Source of the DNA: an uncultured Lachnospiraceae bacterium
GTDB taxonomy: Bacteria > Bacillota > Clostridia > Lachnospirales > Lachnospiraceae
Assembly (NCBI GenBank): GCA_902764045.1
Contig: CACWUI010000093.1
Location: forward strand, 1 to 5,105
Length of the DNA stretch: 5,105 nucleotides
Direction of reading: 5' to 3'
Below are positions 1 to 5,079 of the stretch, one piece after another. The notes under the pieces were generated by a model. That model was not told where the DNA came from. It was given only the letters and a program-made list of their open reading frames with translations, and searched no databases. Position 1 is the stretch's first letter. Each line of letters begins with the position of its first letter. Made by a program: the position numbers and the translations under genes.

Positions 1-1
1 G

Positions 2-499
2 ACATTTTTTTTTTTTTTTTGCCGATCATCATATAATATCCACGGCGCGGAAATAAAAAATTATTTTGAAAATGTGATAAAAGATTATGATACAACCCTT
101 TATGCCTGTTATTTCTGTGAAATAGCGGATTATTACGGAAGAGAAGGCATTGAGTCTAAGGATGCCATTAATCTTCTTTACGGGGCGATCTCAGCCCTTA
201 AAAACCCTGACCTGCATCCCGTACTTATAAAATCTGTTTATGAGATAAGGGCGGTGGCGGATCAGGGAGAATGCCCGCCTCTTGAAGAAATATTTAAAGA
301 ACCGGACAGGCAGTTTTCGGAAAATACCATAAAAGCTTTTAACTATGTGCTGACATCAGTTCCGGAAAAGCTGTTTAAATTCACTGTGGGCGATGAAACA
401 AGAGAAACTCTTGAAAAAATATCAGAAAAGATAATTGCTTACGCAATTGATAAAAGACTCAGATCAAAGGAAATGCTGCCTTCGGATCGGGAGGTGTGA
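2..499 (+). CDS. recO: DNA repair protein RecO, 3' portion (5' end missing)
   Basis: RecO loads RecA on SSB-coated single strands in RecF-pathway recombinational repair, in the cytoplasm. A GTG at 74 could pass for a start, but the same frame stays open upstream and still reads like RecO (CRSSYNIHGAEIKNYFENV, from about base 20). The gene therefore enters from outside the window, and the N-terminal OB fold is almost all missing. What remains is the helical C-terminal domain: YACYFCEIADYYGREG, LLYGAISALKNPDLHP, and the closing AFNYVLTSVPEKLFKFTV...KRLRSKEML, which matches the usual RecO tail. The zinc-binding CxxC pairs of many RecO proteins are absent; only a lone Cys (GECPP) sits in that region. 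The stop at 497-499 lies 2 nt before the kinase start, so the two are probably co-transcribed. Identification is by remembered family motifs. Confidence 0.85.
   Translation, partial: TFFFFFCRSSYNIHGAEIKNYFENVIKDYDTTLYACYFCEIADYYGREGIESKDAINLLYGAISALKNPDLHPVLIKSVYEIRAVADQGECPPLEEIFKEPDRQFSENTIKAFNYVLTSVPEKLFKFTVGDETRETLEKISEKIIAYAIDKRLRSKEMLPSDREV
5..20. repeat. 16-nt poly-T homopolymer at window edge
   Basis: An uninterrupted run of 16 T. Read in the recO frame it gives five Phe codons just before the first recognisable RecO residues. It may be a sequencing or assembly artefact at a contig end, or a frame-unstable homopolymer inside recO. The family normally has mixed residues here. Confidence 0.8.
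489..496 (+). promoter_or_regulatory. Ribosome binding site of the kinase gene
   Basis: GGGAGGTG lies inside the last codons of recO. GGAGG ends 7 nt before the ATG at 502, which is ideal spacing. This decides against the in-frame GTG at 496, which overlaps the site itself. Confidence 0.8.
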
Positions 500-501
500 T
501 A

Positions 502-1335
502 ATGGCTGCAAAGCAAAAGAAGATCGCGATAATAAATGACCTTTCAGGATTCGGAAGGTGTTCTTTAAGTGTTCAGATCCCTGTTATCTCTGCGTTAGGT
601 GTACAGGCATGTCCGGTACCTACGGGCATTTTTTCCAATCATACCGGGTATCCCGATTATGCCAAAAAGGATCTCACGGGATTTATGCCTGAATATCTTA
701 AAAAATGGAAAAAGCTGGGGCTTAAATTTGACGGTATCTACATAGGGTATCTGACTTCATCATCCCAGATCAATATCATCAAGAGATTCATCAAAGATTT
801 TTCCGACAAAAACACGGTTGTGGTCTTAGATCCCGTAATGGGAGATGATGGCAGGCTTTATTCGGGCTATAAAAAGAGTACGGCAAAAGCTTTAAAAGAA
901 CTAGTGGGCTTAGCTGATATCATTACCCCTAATGCCACGGAGTGTTGTTTTCTTACGGATATGGAATACAAAGAAAAGAGAAATGAAGCAGAGTGGGCTG
1001 ACATAGCCGGGCGTCTGTCGGTTTCCGGCGCACAAAAGGTGGTAATAACGGGGATAAACATGGGAAGCATGATAGGCAATGTCTGCTTTGAAAAGAAGAA
1101 CAAAAAAGCCGGTGTCAGCATAGTACGAAAAAAATCCGCAGGAAAAACACGCCCCGGGACCGGGGACATTTTTTCAGCCATAATGGCAGCCGATGCCGTA
1201 AACAAAGAAGATTTTCTGACTTCAATAAAAAAAGCATCGGACTTTATAGCCAAATGCATAGTAAAGTCCGATGAACTGAAGATCCCCCTTTCAGACGGGG
1301 TATGTTTTGAAGAATTTTTAAGTCTTAAAAATTGA
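502..1335 (+). CDS. Pyridoxal/pyridoxamine kinase (PdxK/PdxY-type)
   Basis: ATP-dependent kinase that phosphorylates the 5'-OH of pyridoxal, pyridoxamine or pyridoxine in cytoplasmic vitamin B6 salvage. The 277-aa length is normal for the ribokinase-fold B6 kinases. Visible in order: the N-terminal substrate-side motif NDLSGFGRCSL (residues 12-22), TGIFSNHTGY (41-50), DPVMGDDG (110-117), the ATP-side TPNATE (142-147), and the anion hole with catalytic Asp, GTGD (219-222, Asp222). All key residues are present, so the enzyme should be active. It is typical of the clostridial proteins named pyridoxamine kinase. The pdxK versus pdxY name and preferred vitamer cannot be decided from sequence, so no symbol is given. 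ThiD-type HMP kinase is the main alternative and is less likely because of the N-terminal motif. It starts 2 nt after recO and converges exactly on pyrI. Confidence 0.92.
   Translation: MAAKQKKIAIINDLSGFGRCSLSVQIPVISALGVQACPVPTGIFSNHTGYPDYAKKDLTGFMPEYLKKWKKLGLKFDGIYIGYLTSSSQINIIKRFIKDFSDKNTVVVLDPVMGDDGRLYSGYKKSTAKALKELVGLADIITPNATECCFLTDMEYKEKRNEAEWADIAGRLSVSGAQKVVITGINMGSMIGNVCFEKKNKKAGVSIVRKKSAGKTRPGTGDIFSAIMAADAVNKEDFLTSIKKASDFIAKCIVKSDELKIPLSDGVCFEEFLSLKN
1313..1333. repeat. Perfect AT-rich palindrome at convergent gene ends
   Basis: Arms AATTTTTAAG (1313-1322) and CTTAAAAATT (1324-1333) are exact reverse complements around a single T. The repeat spans the last six codons of the kinase gene and the first base of its stop codon, directly beside the pyrI stop. 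It has no G+C-rich stem, but each strand reads as a hairpin with a U-rich arm. With no intergenic space, it is the only visible candidate for a two-way transcription stop. That role is inferred. Confidence 0.5.
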
Positions 1336-1755
1336 TCAGGCTTTTTCCTCACAGTATCTGCAGCGGTATATATGCTTTTTTTCGTTGGTAAGATAAAACA
1401 CCTGATCAAGCTGATGCTCAACGGATGTGATGCATCGGGGATTGTTGCATTTGATCACGTTGGTAAGCACCTTGGGGAGAGTAAGATTCTTTTTCTCAGC
1501 AACCACTCCGTCACGGATTATATCAACGGTAATATTGCAGTCTATATAGCCCAGGGCATCCAGATCCACCAGATCAAGGCCGCCTTCTATCTTTATGATA
1601 TCCTTTTTGCCCATTTTATTGGAATGGGCATTTTTTATTATGGCAACACCGCAGTCCAGCTCACCGAGACCCAGGAGCCTGTAGATCTCCATTGCTTTTC
1701 CCGCTTCAATGTGATCAAGTACAATTCCTTCATTTAACTGACCTATATTTAACAT
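1336..1755 (-). CDS. pyrI: Aspartate carbamoyltransferase regulatory chain
   Basis: Regulatory subunit of the ATCase holoenzyme, the first committed step of pyrimidine synthesis. It binds CTP/UTP (inhibition) and ATP (activation) and docks on catalytic trimers through a zinc domain. It is 139 aa, near the usual clostridial length and a little shorter than the E. coli chain. The N-terminal allosteric domain shows GIVLDHIEAGKA and, further on, NKMGKKDIIKIEG, the most conserved stretch of the family. The zinc domain has Cys103, Cys108, Cys132 and Cys135, with spacing C-x4-C-x23-C-x2-C identical to E. coli PyrI. The ATG at 1755 is chosen because AAAGGA lies 7 nt upstream; the TTG at 1761 would be almost on top of that site. 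pyrB ends 28 nt upstream, the normal pyrBI order. Confidence 0.96.
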   Translation of the reverse strand: MLNIGQLNEGIVLDHIEAGKAMEIYRLLGLGELDCGVAIIKNAHSNKMGKKDIIKIEGGLDLVDLDALGYIDCNITVDIIRDGVVAEKKNLTLPKVLTNVIKCNNPRCITSVEHQLDQVFYLTNEKKHIYRCRYCEEKA

Positions 1756-1762
1756 AAGCAAT

Positions 1763-1768
1763 TCCTTT
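1763..1768 (-). promoter_or_regulatory. Ribosome binding site of pyrI
   Basis: On the minus strand AAAGGA stands 7 nt before the ATG at 1755, inside the short pyrB-pyrI gap. It fixes the pyrI start two codons downstream of an in-frame TTG. Confidence 0.75.
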
Positions 1769-1783
1769 CATAATAATCACTGA

Positions 1784-2071
1784 TCAAAGAGTGCCTGCAG
1801 ACTTAAGAAGGGTAAGGATCACAGCCTGCCTGACAAAAACCGCATTATGTACCTGTTCAAAATATTTGGCACGGGGATCATCGTCCACATCAGCAGCGAT
1901 CTCATTGTTTCTGGGGAGAGGGTGGAGTACATACATATCTGATTTGGCAAAATCAAGCTTCTCTTTATTCAGGATATAATAGTCTTTCATGCGGAGATAC
2001 TCATCCTCTGAAAAGAATCTTTCCTTCTGGACTCTGGTCATATAAAGGATATCAAGCTTGCTTATGCTATC
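1784..2071 (-). CDS. pyrB: Aspartate carbamoyltransferase catalytic chain, C-terminal fragment
   Basis: PyrB condenses carbamoyl phosphate and aspartate to carbamoyl-aspartate in pyrimidine synthesis. Only about 95 of some 305 residues remain, all from the aspartate-binding domain. [13 protein letters not shown] carries the Arg and Gln equivalent to E. coli Arg229 and Gln231. LHPLPR is the conserved loop around E. coli residues 264-269. NEIAADVD and [11 protein letters not shown] complete the tail. Family similarity ends at about SISKLD (near 2057-2071). The frame runs open to 2311, but that N-terminal stretch is the reverse strand of a helicase gene and of the next gene, and resembles no PyrB. 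The carbamoyl-phosphate domain is absent, so no active enzyme is encoded here. An in-frame ATG at 2080 might be called as a start, but it lies across the join. Confidence 0.93.
   Translation of the reverse strand, partial: DSISKLDILYMTRVQKERFFSEDEYLRMKDYYILNKEKLDFAKSDMYVLHPLPRNNEIAADVDDDPRAKYFEQVHNAVFVRQAVILTLLKSAGTL
2057..2071. other. Join between pyrB and helicase sequence
   Basis: On the minus strand this segment can still be read as PyrB (DSISK). On the plus strand it already reads as helicase (LAYAI). Neither family continues past the other side. The shared ~15 nt marks the breakpoint of a chimeric or recombined sequence, with microhomology at the crossover. Confidence 0.75.
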
Positions 2072-2227
2072 ACGATACATAAGATGCAGGGAAGCGAGGT
2101 CGATAAGGTCATTCTGTTTATTCCTAAAAACGACAGCTTTGTAAGCAACCGTATGATGTATACGGCTATTACAAGAGCCAAAAAGGAAATAGAGATCTAT
2201 TATTACGAACTGGAAGGGGGCAGATGA
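2057..2227 (+). CDS. RecD/TraA-like superfamily 1 helicase, C-terminal fragment
   Basis: The last 56 codons of an ATP-dependent DNA helicase with a UvrD_C_2-type C-terminal domain. [20 protein letters not shown] is the motif V region (usual form AYAITVHKSQGSE), and [13 protein letters not shown] is motif VI with the arginine that contacts ATP. The chain then ends in YYYELEGGR and TGA at 2225-2227. The Walker A and B domains are missing because the sequence switches to antisense pyrB at the 5' side, so the fragment cannot work alone. Full-length relatives are RecD2-like, TraA-like or similar element-borne helicases, and this tail does not separate them. ATGA at 2224-2227 overlaps the next gene's start, so this was the upstream gene of an operon. 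The in-frame ATG at 2084 is internal to motif V and not a true start. Confidence 0.85.
   Translation, partial: LAYAITIHKMQGSEVDKVILFIPKNDSFVSNRMMYTAITRAKKEIEIYYYELEGGR
2215..2220 (+). promoter_or_regulatory. Ribosome binding site of the 212-aa protein
   Basis: AGGGGG within the helicase's final codons is followed by ATGATG at 2224-2229. Spacing is 3 nt to the first ATG and 6 nt to the second, so initiation at 2227 is at least as likely. Translation is coupled to the helicase stop. Confidence 0.55.
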
Positions 2228-2862
2228 TGAACGGTAGAGAATACTGGAATTTTCTTGATAACTGGAATCCGAATCTGCTGTATCAGTATGCTCGGTATCA
2301 GGGGACGGCAAATCAATCCTGCCATATTACCGGCGATACTACCGAAACATACTATCTGATATGGTTCGTGTTCCGTTATGTACTGGAATGTGAAACATAC
2401 GAAGATGCTCTGAAACACGCTGATATAGCAGTATTTAAGAAGTACGGCATAGCAGATGCACTGATCCTTCATAACTATGAGAAAACGGAAGAAAAGAAAG
2501 ATCTTGTGCTTTCCATAGGAAGTGAAGAATTCGGTAAGATCATCATAAAGATATCTGAGGGTAATCTTTATAAGAACAGTAAATCAAAGCAGTTGCAGGG
2601 CAGATTGCAGAATACAATAGAGTATTTGCTTGATATTATCTATCATCGGTACAATCATCTTGAACAGCTTGAATGCTATATCAGGCATTTCAGCAAGTCG
2701 GGCGTATACCCTGCCAAACAGCCGACCGCTGTTATTGAAGCCAAAAAGATAGTAAAGAAAAGCGTTGAGGCTATGAAGGCTTATCCCGTCCTTCAGGAAG
2801 TCCTTGCCCTTCACAAGAGTACAAGAAAAGATATTTTGGGAGAGTTTTATTATGAAGTTTAA
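2224..2862 (+). CDS. Protein of unknown function in helicase operon (212 aa)
   Basis: I do not recognise this family. It has no signal peptide, transmembrane segment, Cys cluster or nucleotide-binding motif. The N-terminus is rich in aromatic residues ([20 protein letters not shown]), followed by an amphipathic-looking region ([33 protein letters not shown]). A middle part with short hydrophobic strands ([19 protein letters not shown]) leads into a helical, basic C-terminal third ([40 protein letters not shown]). It is predicted to be a soluble cytoplasmic protein. Its start overlaps the helicase stop (ATGA) and its end overlaps the secreted-protein gene by 11 nt, so all three share a message. 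A role tied to the helicase or to the element's transfer is plausible but only from position. The true start may be the second ATG at 2227. Confidence 0.8.
   Translation: MMNGREYWNFLDNWNPNLLYQYARYQGTANQSCHITGDTTETYYLIWFVFRYVLECETYEDALKHADIAVFKKYGIADALILHNYEKTEEKKDLVLSIGSEEFGKIIIKISEGNLYKNSKSKQLQGRLQNTIEYLLDIIYHRYNHLEQLECYIRHFSKSGVYPAKQPTAVIEAKKIVKKSVEAMKAYPVLQEVLALHKSTRKDILGEFYYEV
2838..2844 (+). promoter_or_regulatory. Ribosome binding site of the secreted protein
   Basis: GGGAGAG sits inside the end of the 212-aa gene, 7 nt before the ATG at 2852. It sets the start there rather than at the upstream in-frame start at 2804, and the chosen start gives a proper signal peptide. Confidence 0.75.
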
Positions 2863-3928
2863 AAAGATATTCTCCCTGTTTTTTACAATGCTGTTCTGCC
2901 TTAATATCGTACCGCTGCCTGTAAGAGCAGAGTCGGGGAAGTGGAATGAGGATAATATCGTTTACACCAAATTCTACGCCGATAACGATGACTGCAACTA
3001 TGTGCCGAACGGCGGCATCAACAAATTAGGCGGCATACCGGCAGAAGACAGGGACGAAACGGAACTGCTTGAATCATATCTTATCTCTATTGGCTATATA
3101 CTTGTGAACACGGATAATAAGCGTGTAGATGATGAAGATGTTGAAATGCTCAAAAAATGCCGTTTTTGCGGTTCGCCTTATCTTGACAGCTCTGATCCGC
3201 ATTTCTGGAACTATGATAATTACAGGGTATATGTATATCAGCCTGTTCTTGAAGATATGCAGAGGCAGTATAAAGAGAATGGCAAGGTGGAATTATATAC
3301 ACAGATAGAGCTTAACGCCAGCTCCGTAGTGATAGATTATTATTATTGGTACACGATAGAACGTATAGGAACGGTCGTAGATGCTGCGAACGAGATAAAT
3401 GATAAGCTGCCGCCTCAGTCTGAAGAGGGTGCAGGCTTTGTCAAGTTTACAACGCCTATTGACTGCGAATTAGTGCTGTTTCTTAATGATATGCAGTATT
3501 ATTACAGGTTGTATCTTCGTAAAGGCAGCACACTTGTAAAGATGCGTTCAGAGCATTATAAGGTAGAATCTATCAACTCTGTATCAATGGAGTATGGTGA
3601 TGAATTGCTTTATAACGGTAACTACATCGTTGTCTATCAGCAGCCGGAAGACGATCCCCTTATAGTGGATTTCACACAAGTAGTAAAAAGGGACGGCATC
3701 GGCAGTGTTGATGTGTCAGGTAAGCCTGAGTACGGCTGGGTTTACGAACCGGCAGACGTAGAAGACCTCGGTGATATTATCGTTGATGATAAAACGCAGC
3801 AGACAACAGAAAGCGAAGAAACTGCTTACAAGGGTGAGAAAAGCAAATGGCATTTTCCTTTTGTCCTTGTAGGTATATTTGCCGTTATAGGCGGTGCTAT
3901 CTGGTATTACTTCAGGAAGAAAGAGTGA
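2852..3928 (+). CDS. Secreted, C-terminally membrane-anchored protein, unknown function
   Basis: Unrecognised 358-aa protein with clear topology. The N-terminal signal peptide has a basic start (MKFKKIF), a hydrophobic core (SLFFTMLFCLNIV) and a likely cleavage after Ala26 (PVRA-ES). Cys16 is not in a lipobox. The body (27-330) is acidic and very rich in Tyr and Asp, with runs such as DYYYWY and MQYYYRLYL. It holds one CRFC pair at 103-106 and three other mature-chain Cys (48, 205 and the peptide's own Cys16 aside). A Gln/Thr/Glu-rich linker (312-330) leads to a membrane helix (FPFVLVGIFAVIGGAIWYYF, 335-354) and a short basic tail RKKE, so the body should face outward. No LPXTG motif is seen. 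It overlaps the preceding gene by 11 nt and is 6 nt from the next. A surface or pilus/conjugation accessory role is a guess from context. Confidence 0.85.
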   Translation: MKFKKIFSLFFTMLFCLNIVPLPVRAESGKWNEDNIVYTKFYADNDDCNYVPNGGINKLGGIPAEDRDETELLESYLISIGYILVNTDNKRVDDEDVEMLKKCRFCGSPYLDSSDPHFWNYDNYRVYVYQPVLEDMQRQYKENGKVELYTQIELNASSVVIDYYYWYTIERIGTVVDAANEINDKLPPQSEEGAGFVKFTTPIDCELVLFLNDMQYYYRLYLRKGSTLVKMRSEHYKVESINSVSMEYGDELLYNGNYIVVYQQPEDDPLIVDFTQVVKRDGIGSVDVSGKPEYGWVYEPADVEDLGDIIVDDKTQQTTESEETAYKGEKSKWHFPFVLVGIFAVIGGAIWYYFRKKE

Positions 3929-3934
3929 TGTTTT

Positions 3935-4138
3935 ATGACACCGAAGGAAGCAGTGACTTTATTCAAAAGAGAATGCTTCAAAAACAAAAAAGAATGGGAA
4001 CGCTTCAGCAAACGCTACGGTTCTCGTAATTGCAGTACCATAGTAAAGACGATCTCAGAAAAGTACAAGGTCAAAGACAAGAAACAGATAAAGAAAGAAC
4101 TTGTTTCGGCTATGGCAGCAGCTACAATAACTCAATAA
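3935..4138 (+). CDS. Small basic protein of unknown function (67 aa)
   Basis: Short Lys/Arg-rich protein, not recognised. It starts at an ATG 6 nt after the preceding stop, with only a weak GAAAGAG-type site 9-12 nt upstream. The sequence looks like a compact helical domain (TPKEAVTLFKRECFKNKKEW, then IVKTISEKYKVKDKKQIKKEL) ending in an Ala-rich tail. It has two Cys (14 and 33) and no membrane segment. The charge suggests a nucleic-acid contact, but no HTH pattern can be read with confidence. It closes the helicase operon, directly before the terminator. The overlapping frame at 3847-4029 is a shadow. Confidence 0.7.
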   Translation: MTPKEAVTLFKRECFKNKKEWERFSKRYGSRNCSTIVKTISEKYKVKDKKQIKKELVSAMAAATITQ

Positions 4139-4149
4139 CATCATAAAGA

Positions 4150-4178
4150 CTCCTTCATATTCAATGAGGGAGCTTTTT
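4150..4178 (+). terminator. Intrinsic terminator of the helicase operon
   Basis: CTCCTTCAT (4150-4158) pairs with ATGAGGGAG (4164-4172), with one U-G wobble and a 5-nt loop ATTCA. The stem is followed by C and five T (4174-4178). It lies 11 nt after the stop of the 67-aa gene. Confidence 0.88.
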
Positions 4179-4218
4179 GTTAATATGACTAAAAACAATA
4201 CTGAACAATAACGAAAGA

Positions 4219-4240
4219 TTTACAGATTAACTACTGTAAA
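4219..4240. repeat. Inverted repeat upstream of the -35 (candidate operator)
   Basis: TTTACAG (4219-4225) and CTGTAAA (4234-4240) are exact reverse complements, 8 nt apart, ending 4 nt before the -35 box. The size and place fit a dimeric DNA-binding regulator. The regulator is not in this window. Confidence 0.55.
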
Positions 4241-4244
4241 GGTG

Positions 4245-4273
4245 TTGACAAAACTATACAAATCGTGTATAAT
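4245..4273 (+). promoter_or_regulatory. Consensus SigA promoter of the tandem OB-fold gene
   Basis: TTGACA at 4245-4250 and TATAAT at 4268-4273, both perfect, are separated by the optimal 17 nt. Transcription would start near 4280, giving a leader of about 55 nt. Such a strong promoter overlapped by a palindrome suggests a gene that is normally repressed. Confidence 0.9.
4255..4271. repeat. Palindrome overlapping the -10 box (candidate operator)
   Basis: TATACA (4255-4260) and TGTATA (4266-4271) are exact inverted arms 5 nt apart. They cover most of the promoter spacer and four bases of the -10 element. A protein bound here would block RNA polymerase. The arms share the ACA/TGT half-site core with the upstream repeat (TTTACAG/CTGTAAA), whose centre is about 34 bp away. 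Confidence 0.6.
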
Positions 4274-4334
4274 AAAAACAGGAAATATAGTACCGGATAT
4301 TCAAAACGGTAAAAATAAGTGAGGGATATTTTTA

Positions 4335-4970
4335 ATGGATAAGTACAATGTATGTGAGAATTTCACTCTCAGATGCTACAGAGTTCGTGAAACTCCGAAA
4401 ATGTTTATTCTGAAATGCACTATAAACAGGAAAAGGAACGATAGCGAAGAATTTACAGCACCTATTTATATTGATGTCAACTGCATCAAGGGCAAGTGTG
4501 AGGGGCTTGAATCAACTCTTGGAAAGAACATTGATCGTTATGAACATCAGACGGTGAGGGTAAATGGAACATTCATGCCGACCGAATATGAGGGGAAAGA
4601 TAAAGAGGTAACACCGGCTCAGAGACTTTGGGCTGACAAGATATGGTTAGCAGATGTTTCAGACGGAGCGGAGTATAATCACTGCATTGACTGGATAGCT
4701 TACTGTCACGAGCAGAAGACAACAGAGAGTGCGTTGACTCTTAACTGCACAATGAACAGCAAGAAAAGAGAGGGCGGTTACACAAAACCTATAAAGATCT
4801 TTATCGTGTGTCCTGTTGACTCCTGCAATATCGAAAAGGATGCGTATTCTGAGTCGGTAATCAGAGTTACCGGACGTTTTCTGCCGGACGATTACATCGA
4901 CAAAGACGGTAACGCAAAGTCTGTAATGAAGATATTTGCAGAGTCAGTTGTAAAGAACAGGCATAAATAA
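4335..4970 (+). CDS. SSB-like protein with two tandem OB-fold-like domains
   Basis: A 211-aa cytoplasmic protein that looks internally duplicated. Repeat 1 (about 10-105) and repeat 2 (about 117-206) share LxCTxNxK (26-33 and 136-143), then a strand pair TAPIYIDV / TKPIKIFIV, and then RVxGxFxPxxYxxKD (75-89 and 177-191). The last block, with the following LWADKI / IFAESV, resembles the closing strands of single-stranded DNA-binding proteins (VxGxLxxxxYxDKDGxxxxxxxIxAxxV). I therefore infer two SSB-type OB folds in one chain. Unlike bacterial SSB it has no acidic C-terminal tip and ends in basic KNRHK, so partner recruitment would differ. The ATG follows GAGGGA (4321-4326) by 8 nt. The gene has its own strong, probably repressed promoter and stands apart from the helicase operon. 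Function in element replication, transfer or ssDNA protection is inferred. Confidence 0.75.
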   Translation: MDKYNVCENFTLRCYRVRETPKMFILKCTINRKRNDSEEFTAPIYIDVNCIKGKCEGLESTLGKNIDRYEHQTVRVNGTFMPTEYEGKDKEVTPAQRLWADKIWLADVSDGAEYNHCIDWIAYCHEQKTTESALTLNCTMNSKKREGGYTKPIKIFIVCPVDSCNIEKDAYSESVIRVTGRFLPDDYIDKDGNAKSVMKIFAESVVKNRHK

Positions 4971-4985
4971 ATGAATAACATAACG

Positions 4986-5025
4986 GCACAGGGAGCGGAG
5001 CGTTGAGACTGCCGCTTCCTGCTGC
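4986..5025. repeat. Long hairpin after the OB-fold gene
   Basis: CAGGGAGCGG (4989-4998) pairs with CCGCTTCCTG (5012-5021) with one G-U pair and a 13-nt loop. It is extended by GCA (4986-4988) with TGC (5023-5025) across a bulged C. No T tract follows on either strand, so it is a poor intrinsic terminator. It may protect the mRNA 3' end or be a structural DNA element. Confidence 0.55.
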
Positions 5026-5049
5026 ATAATGCTCACTTCAATCATATTA

Positions 5050-5079
5050 CTAAATGGCGATATGTTTTATGGCATTTAG
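5050..5079. repeat. Inverted repeat next to the tRNA-like end
   Basis: CTAAATG (5050-5056) and CATTTAG (5073-5079) are exact inverted arms around 16 nt. The loop contains a second copy of ATGGC (5054-5058 and 5069-5073). The right arm touches the first base of the T-stem-like sequence. This could be a recombinase arm-binding site or a chance hairpin in AT-rich DNA. Confidence 0.4.

Noticed and set aside
867..1421. 184-aa minus-strand open frame
   Set aside because: It is antisense to the well-identified kinase gene and the end of pyrI; no ribosome binding site or family resemblance was seen.
1372..1737. 121-aa plus-strand open frame
   Set aside because: It is antisense to pyrI, which has full family motifs and zinc cysteines.
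2072..2311. N-terminal extension of the pyrB reading frame to an ATG at 2311
   Set aside because: It is the reverse strand of the helicase tail and the start of the 212-aa gene, shows no PyrB similarity, and is open only by chance.
2203..2814. Minus-strand open frames at 2203-2472 and 2584-2814
   Set aside because: Both are antisense to the 212-aa gene, which has the better ribosome binding site and operon overlaps.
2852..2930. Lipoprotein signal at Cys16 of the secreted protein
   Set aside because: The residues before Cys16 (MLF) do not fit a lipobox; the VRA-ES site fits ordinary signal peptidase.
3847..4029. 60-aa plus-strand frame overlapping two genes
   Set aside because: It overlaps the membrane anchor coding region and the 67-aa gene in another frame, and its sequence is an off-frame reading of both.
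4291..4311. TACCG...CGGTA hairpin in the leader of the OB-fold gene as a riboswitch or attenuator
   Set aside because: A 5-bp stem with an 11-nt loop and no following T tract is too weak, and the leader is too short for a known riboswitch.
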